The notes beneath the pieces were generated by a model that saw only the letters and a list, made by a program, of their open reading frames with translations, was not told the origin of the DNA and made no database searches. From assembly GCA_007128495.1 (NCBI GenBank), contig SKXH01000019.1, forward strand, positions 1-9,354: a stretch of DNA of 9,354 bases, read 5' to 3'. This DNA comes from Bacteroidota bacterium. Lineage in GTDB: Bacteria > Bacteroidota > Ignavibacteria > T3Sed10-11. This document shows, piece by piece, positions 6,328-9,354 of the stretch (its first letter is position 1; each line of letters starts with the position of its first letter). The position numbers and the translations under genes were made by a program.

Positions 6328-7039
6328 TCTGTTAGTAAAGACCAGCAATCTTGTTAAGGACTATGTGAAGCCGACCCGGTTGCGCGTATTGCACGGCATC
6401 GATATGGAACTTGAAAGGGGGAGTTTCGCCTCGCTCATCGGTTCGTCGGGATCGGGGAAAAGTACGCTGCTGCATCTGCTCGGCGCACTCGACCGGCCTA
6501 CAGAGGGTGAGGTAATCATCGATAGCGTCAATGTAAATCAATTGACCGACGATGAGCTTTCGGATTTCCGCAATCTTAAGGTTGGCTTTATTTTTCAATT
6601 CCATTATCTATTGCCGGAATTCAGCGTGCTGGAAAATGTACTTATCCCGAACCTGATCCACAGCGATACAGAAGTACCCGAAGTCCGGCAGCGGGCAACC
6701 GAACTGCTTGATTATGTCGGTGTCGGTCATATCCTCGATAAAAATGCGGGGAATATATCCGGCGGCGAACAACAACGTACCGCAATCGCTCGTGCGTTCA
6801 TCAATCAACCGAAATTAATCCTCGCCGATGAACCGACGGGTAATCTCGACTCGGTAAACAGCGATAAGGTACTCGATCTTTTACGGAAAATAAACAATGA
6901 ACTCGGAACAACCATACTGCTTGTAACACACGATAAAACACTGGCGGAAAAAACCGACCGCATCATCGAGATTAAAGACGGTCGGATTATTGCAGACACA
7001 ATACAAAACAATAAACAAAGTAATTTCGTGACAAAATAA
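6320..7039 (+). CDS. ABC exporter ATPase, LolD/MacB-NBD/DevA-like
   Basis: This 239-residue cytoplasmic ATPase powers the exporter. All motifs are intact: Walker A GSSGSGKST (41-49, Lys47), Q-loop Gln93, signature ISGGEQ (146-151), Walker B ending Asp170 with catalytic Glu171, and H-loop His204. The Q-loop region FQFHYLLPEFSVLENV closely matches the 'YQFHHLLP-F-ALENV' stretch I recall from LolD, as do GALDRPTEGEV and LADEPTGNLD. By sequence it is therefore a LolD-class ATPase. LolD normally serves a LolC/LolE heterodimer. Here there is one permease and a fusion protein, which is the gene order of DevBCA-type exporters. The ATPase gene overlaps the permease end by 8 bases and has a good ribosome binding site. 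The last dozen residues (NNKQSNFVTK) are a polar tail. I leave the symbol empty because homology alone does not prove lipoprotein release. Confidence 0.93.
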   Translation: MVNLLVKTSNLVKDYVKPTRLRVLHGIDMELERGSFASLIGSSGSGKSTLLHLLGALDRPTEGEVIIDSVNVNQLTDDELSDFRNLKVGFIFQFHYLLPEFSVLENVLIPNLIHSDTEVPEVRQRATELLDYVGVGHILDKNAGNISGGEQQRTAIARAFINQPKLILADEPTGNLDSVNSDKVLDLLRKINNELGTTILLVTHDKTLAEKTDRIIEIKDGRIIADTIQNNKQSNFVTK

Positions 7040-7081
7040 TTTCAAACTGAAAACCCATAACTATAAACACAAAACTGAGCA

Positions 7082-9148
7082 ATGCCATCACTACCTTTAC
7101 AAAATCAGGATATCAAACCGCCGAAAGTGAAAAAGCGTCCGCATAAACTTGTAAAACACGGCGACACACGAATCGACGATTATTACTGGCTGCGGGAAAA
7201 AGAAAATCCCGAAGTCATACAATACCTGAAAGACGAGAACGAATACATGAAACAAAGAATGGAGCACACCGAAGCATTTCAAAAACAACTGTACGATGAA
7301 ATGCTCGGACGTATCAAAGAAACCGATCTTTCGGTTCCTGAAAAGATTAACGATTATTACTACTACTCGCGAACGGAAAAAGGAAAACAGTATTCCATTT
7401 ACTGCCGTAAAAGAGGATCACTCGAAGCGGAGGAGGAGATCGTTCTCGATGTAAACGAGCTTGCAAAAGACCAAACATACTTAAAGGTCGGTGTTGCAGA
7501 GATAAGTCCCGACCATAAACTGCTTGCCTATTCGATCGATACCGACGGATCGGAATCATATACGCTTTATATAAAAGATACCACTAACGGCGAACTCGTC
7601 GGCACACCGATACCCAACACCCATTATTCTCTCGAATGGGCAAATAATAACAAAACTATTTTTTACACCGTTCTTGATGAGACCAAACGTCCGCACAAAG
7701 TATACCGTCATATACTCGGTTCCACTCCGGATAATGATGAGTTACTATACCATGAAACGGATGCAAGTTATTTTCTCTGGATATACAAAACACGAAGCGA
7801 AAAATATGTGATGATCAGTTGTGAAAATATCACGACGACCGAAATCCGGTATATCGACGCAGATAAACCCGGCGGTGCCCTGTCGATCTTTTATCCCCGC
7901 ACTGAGGAGATCGAATACACGCTCGATCATCACGAGGAATTGTTTTACATTGTAACCAATGAACATGCGAAAAACTTTAAATTAATGGCAGCGCCGGTGA
8001 AGACTCCGGATAAAACCAATTGGATAGAAGTAATCCCCCATCGCACCGATATTAAACTGGACGGTATCGATATCTTCCGCGACCATATGGTCGTTTATGA
8101 GCGGCGCAATGGCTTGAAAAATGTTCGCGTACGGCATTTTCGAAACGATAATGTACACGACATCGAATTTCCCGAACCGGTATACAACGTGATCCCCGCC
8201 GATAATCCCGAATATAAGACCGATTTACTTCGTTTTCATTATACATCGTTCATCACGCCGATGTCGGTGTACGATTATAATATGAATACGGGCGAACGCG
8301 TCCTGAAAAAACGGACCGAAGTGCTCGGCGGCTACGATCCGGGTGAATATACATCCGAACGGTTCTTTGCAACGGCACAGGACGGCACACAAATTCCCGT
8401 CTCAATGGTTTATAAAAAAGGGATGCAGCGGGATGGTAAGAACCCGACGGTATTATATGGATACGGTGCATACAGCATCAGTCAGGATGTGAACTTTTCA
8501 TCGAATCGTTTAAGTTTACTCGACCGCGGTTATATTTTTTGCATTGCACAAATCCGCGGCGGCGGTGAAATGGGAAGACAATGGTACGAGGACGGCAAGC
8601 TGTTAAAAAAGAAAAATACTTTTACCGATTTCATCGTCTGTGCCGAACTTCTTTTCGAACATAACTATACCTCTCCGGATAAGACGGTTATCTACGGCGG
8701 AAGTGCGGGGGGTATGCTCATCGGTGCAGTGCTCAACATGCGCCCGGATATTTGCCGCGGCGCAATTGCAAATGTTCCGTTCGTTGATGTATTAACGACA
8801 ATGCTCGATCCATCGATCCCCCTCACCGTAATTGAATACGATGAGTGGGGAAATCCAAACGAAAAGAAATACTACGATTACATAAAAACATACTCACCGT
8901 ACGATAATGTCACGGCACAAAAATATCCGCACATACTCACGCTTGCGGGTTTAAATGATCCACGTGTACAATACTGGGAACCGGCAAAGTGGACGGCGAA
9001 ACTGCGGGTAACAAAAACGGATGACAATCTGCTTATGCTTAAAACCGATATGGGTGCCGGACACGGCGGCGCATCCGGCCGGTACGATTACCTGAAAGAG
9101 CTTGCCCTTGAGTACGCGTTCATACTGGAAGTAATTGGAAAACAATAA
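7082..9148 (+). CDS. ptrB: Oligopeptidase B (protease II), S9 prolyl oligopeptidase family
   Basis: This 688-residue serine peptidase cleaves short peptides after basic residues. It has no signal peptide, so it is cytoplasmic. The N-terminal part (about 70-400) is the seven-bladed propeller that restricts access to small substrates. The alpha/beta-hydrolase domain follows. The catalytic triad is Ser541 in GGSAGGM, Asp626 in AGLNDPRVQYWEPAKW and His661 in GAGHGG. The spacings of 85 and 35 residues equal those I recall for the E. coli enzyme (Ser532, Asp617, His652), and total length is almost the same (686). The P1-specificity segment reads IEYDEWGNP: Glu585 aligns with Glu576 of the enterobacterial enzyme, while the second acidic position (Glu578) is Asp587. 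Both remain acidic, so trypsin-like specificity is expected. ATG 7082 is fixed by an in-frame TGA at 7076-7078. The ribosome binding site is poor. It follows the ATPase gene by 42 bases with no terminator, so read-through is possible, but its role is unlikely to be in export. Confidence 0.94.
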   Translation: MPSLPLQNQDIKPPKVKKRPHKLVKHGDTRIDDYYWLREKENPEVIQYLKDENEYMKQRMEHTEAFQKQLYDEMLGRIKETDLSVPEKINDYYYYSRTEKGKQYSIYCRKRGSLEAEEEIVLDVNELAKDQTYLKVGVAEISPDHKLLAYSIDTDGSESYTLYIKDTTNGELVGTPIPNTHYSLEWANNNKTIFYTVLDETKRPHKVYRHILGSTPDNDELLYHETDASYFLWIYKTRSEKYVMISCENITTTEIRYIDADKPGGALSIFYPRTEEIEYTLDHHEELFYIVTNEHAKNFKLMAAPVKTPDKTNWIEVIPHRTDIKLDGIDIFRDHMVVYERRNGLKNVRVRHFRNDNVHDIEFPEPVYNVIPADNPEYKTDLLRFHYTSFITPMSVYDYNMNTGERVLKKRTEVLGGYDPGEYTSERFFATAQDGTQIPVSMVYKKGMQRDGKNPTVLYGYGAYSISQDVNFSSNRLSLLDRGYIFCIAQIRGGGEMGRQWYEDGKLLKKKNTFTDFIVCAELLFEHNYTSPDKTVIYGGSAGGMLIGAVLNMRPDICRGAIANVPFVDVLTTMLDPSIPLTVIEYDEWGNPNEKKYYDYIKTYSPYDNVTAQKYPHILTLAGLNDPRVQYWEPAKWTAKLRVTKTDDNLLMLKTDMGAGHGGASGRYDYLKELALEYAFILEVIGKQ

Positions 9149-9149
9149 T

Positions 9150-9354
9150 ATGTCACACACCGAATCGCTTACCGCGCTCATAATTAACTATCAAACACCG
9201 CACCTTACCCGAATGGCTGTATGGTCGTTGAGAAGTTTATACCCGGATTTGAAGATACTTCTCATCGATAATAATTCTCCGCATGAAATGTATACCTCGC
9301 TGCAGCAAACTGCAGATGAAGCGGGCGGAGTAGAACTCATTCGCAACGACCGCA
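9150..9354 (+). CDS. Family 2 glycosyltransferase, N-terminal fragment (3' end outside window)
   Basis: An open frame starts at ATG 9150, one base after the peptidase stop, and runs off the right edge after 68 codons. It reads TALIINYQTPHLTRMAVWSLRSLYPDLKILLIDNNSP, which fits the GT-A fold start of family 2 glycosyltransferases: strand 'IINYQT', helix, then 'ILLIDNNS', which binds the nucleotide part of the sugar donor. The DxD and catalytic residues lie outside the window. Such enzymes add sugars to surface polysaccharide or protein glycans at the inner membrane. The first bases overlap nothing but lie close enough to the peptidase gene for coupled translation, with GGAA about 9 bases upstream as a weak ribosome binding site. 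Acceptor and donor cannot be told. Confidence 0.82.
   Translation, partial: MSHTESLTALIINYQTPHLTRMAVWSLRSLYPDLKILLIDNNSPHEMYTSLQQTADEAGGVELIRNDR

Noticed and set aside
7040..7081. Promoter between the ATPase and peptidase genes (TATAAA at 7062-7067)
   Set aside because: The best -35 candidates match only three of six positions. The gap is AT-rich, so the hexamer may be chance. Read-through from the exporter operon is equally likely.

Overview
The window reads as ordinary chromosomal DNA of a Gram-negative, double-membrane bacterium of moderate G+C content. The envelope content points that way: a LolA-fold periplasmic protein, a membrane fusion protein with a TolC-docking tip, and a LolD-like ABC ATPase. 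The phylum cannot be fixed from the sequence. Clear Shine-Dalgarno sequences precede some genes (the kinase, the LolA-like gene, the ATPase) and are nearly absent before others (DoxX, fusion protein, peptidase). This would fit a lineage in or near the FCB group, but that is only inference. All supported genes lie on the + strand. I found no tRNA, rRNA, CRISPR array, insertion sequence or phage signature.

Layout. The left edge (to 221) holds the last 73 codons of a membrane transporter of the bile acid:sodium symporter/arsenite permease superfamily. An AT-rich gap follows, then a hybrid sensor histidine kinase (331-2097) with two membrane helices, PAS, HisKA, ATPase and receiver domains. Next is a small DoxX-family membrane protein (2210-2683). 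A strong sigma70-type promoter starts right after its stop codon, carries a perfect 14-bp palindrome between its -35 and -10 boxes, and leads to a secreted LolA-like protein (2821-3666). A textbook intrinsic terminator (3681-3731) closes that unit.

A compact operon follows: membrane fusion protein (3882-5117), FtsX/LolC-type permease (5107-6327) and LolD-type ATPase (6320-7039), each overlapping the next by a few bases. The fusion protein carries a complete R-x3-L-x6-S tip motif of the kind that docks TolC. I therefore read the set as a tripartite exporter of DevBCA/MacAB logic built on Lol-like ABC parts, not as a LolCDE lipoprotein releaser. No TolC gene is present here. A cytoplasmic oligopeptidase B (7082-9148) follows after 42 bases, and a family 2 glycosyltransferase begins one base after its stop and runs off the right edge.

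The genes are not obviously one pathway. The most credible functional grouping is envelope maintenance and export: LolA-like protein, fusion protein, permease and ATPase. No strikingly new multi-gene system is evident. The points most worth a second look are the palindrome inside the LolA-like promoter, the Met/Glu-rich helical insertion in the LolA-like protein, and the RLS-bearing exporter with a single Lol-type permease.
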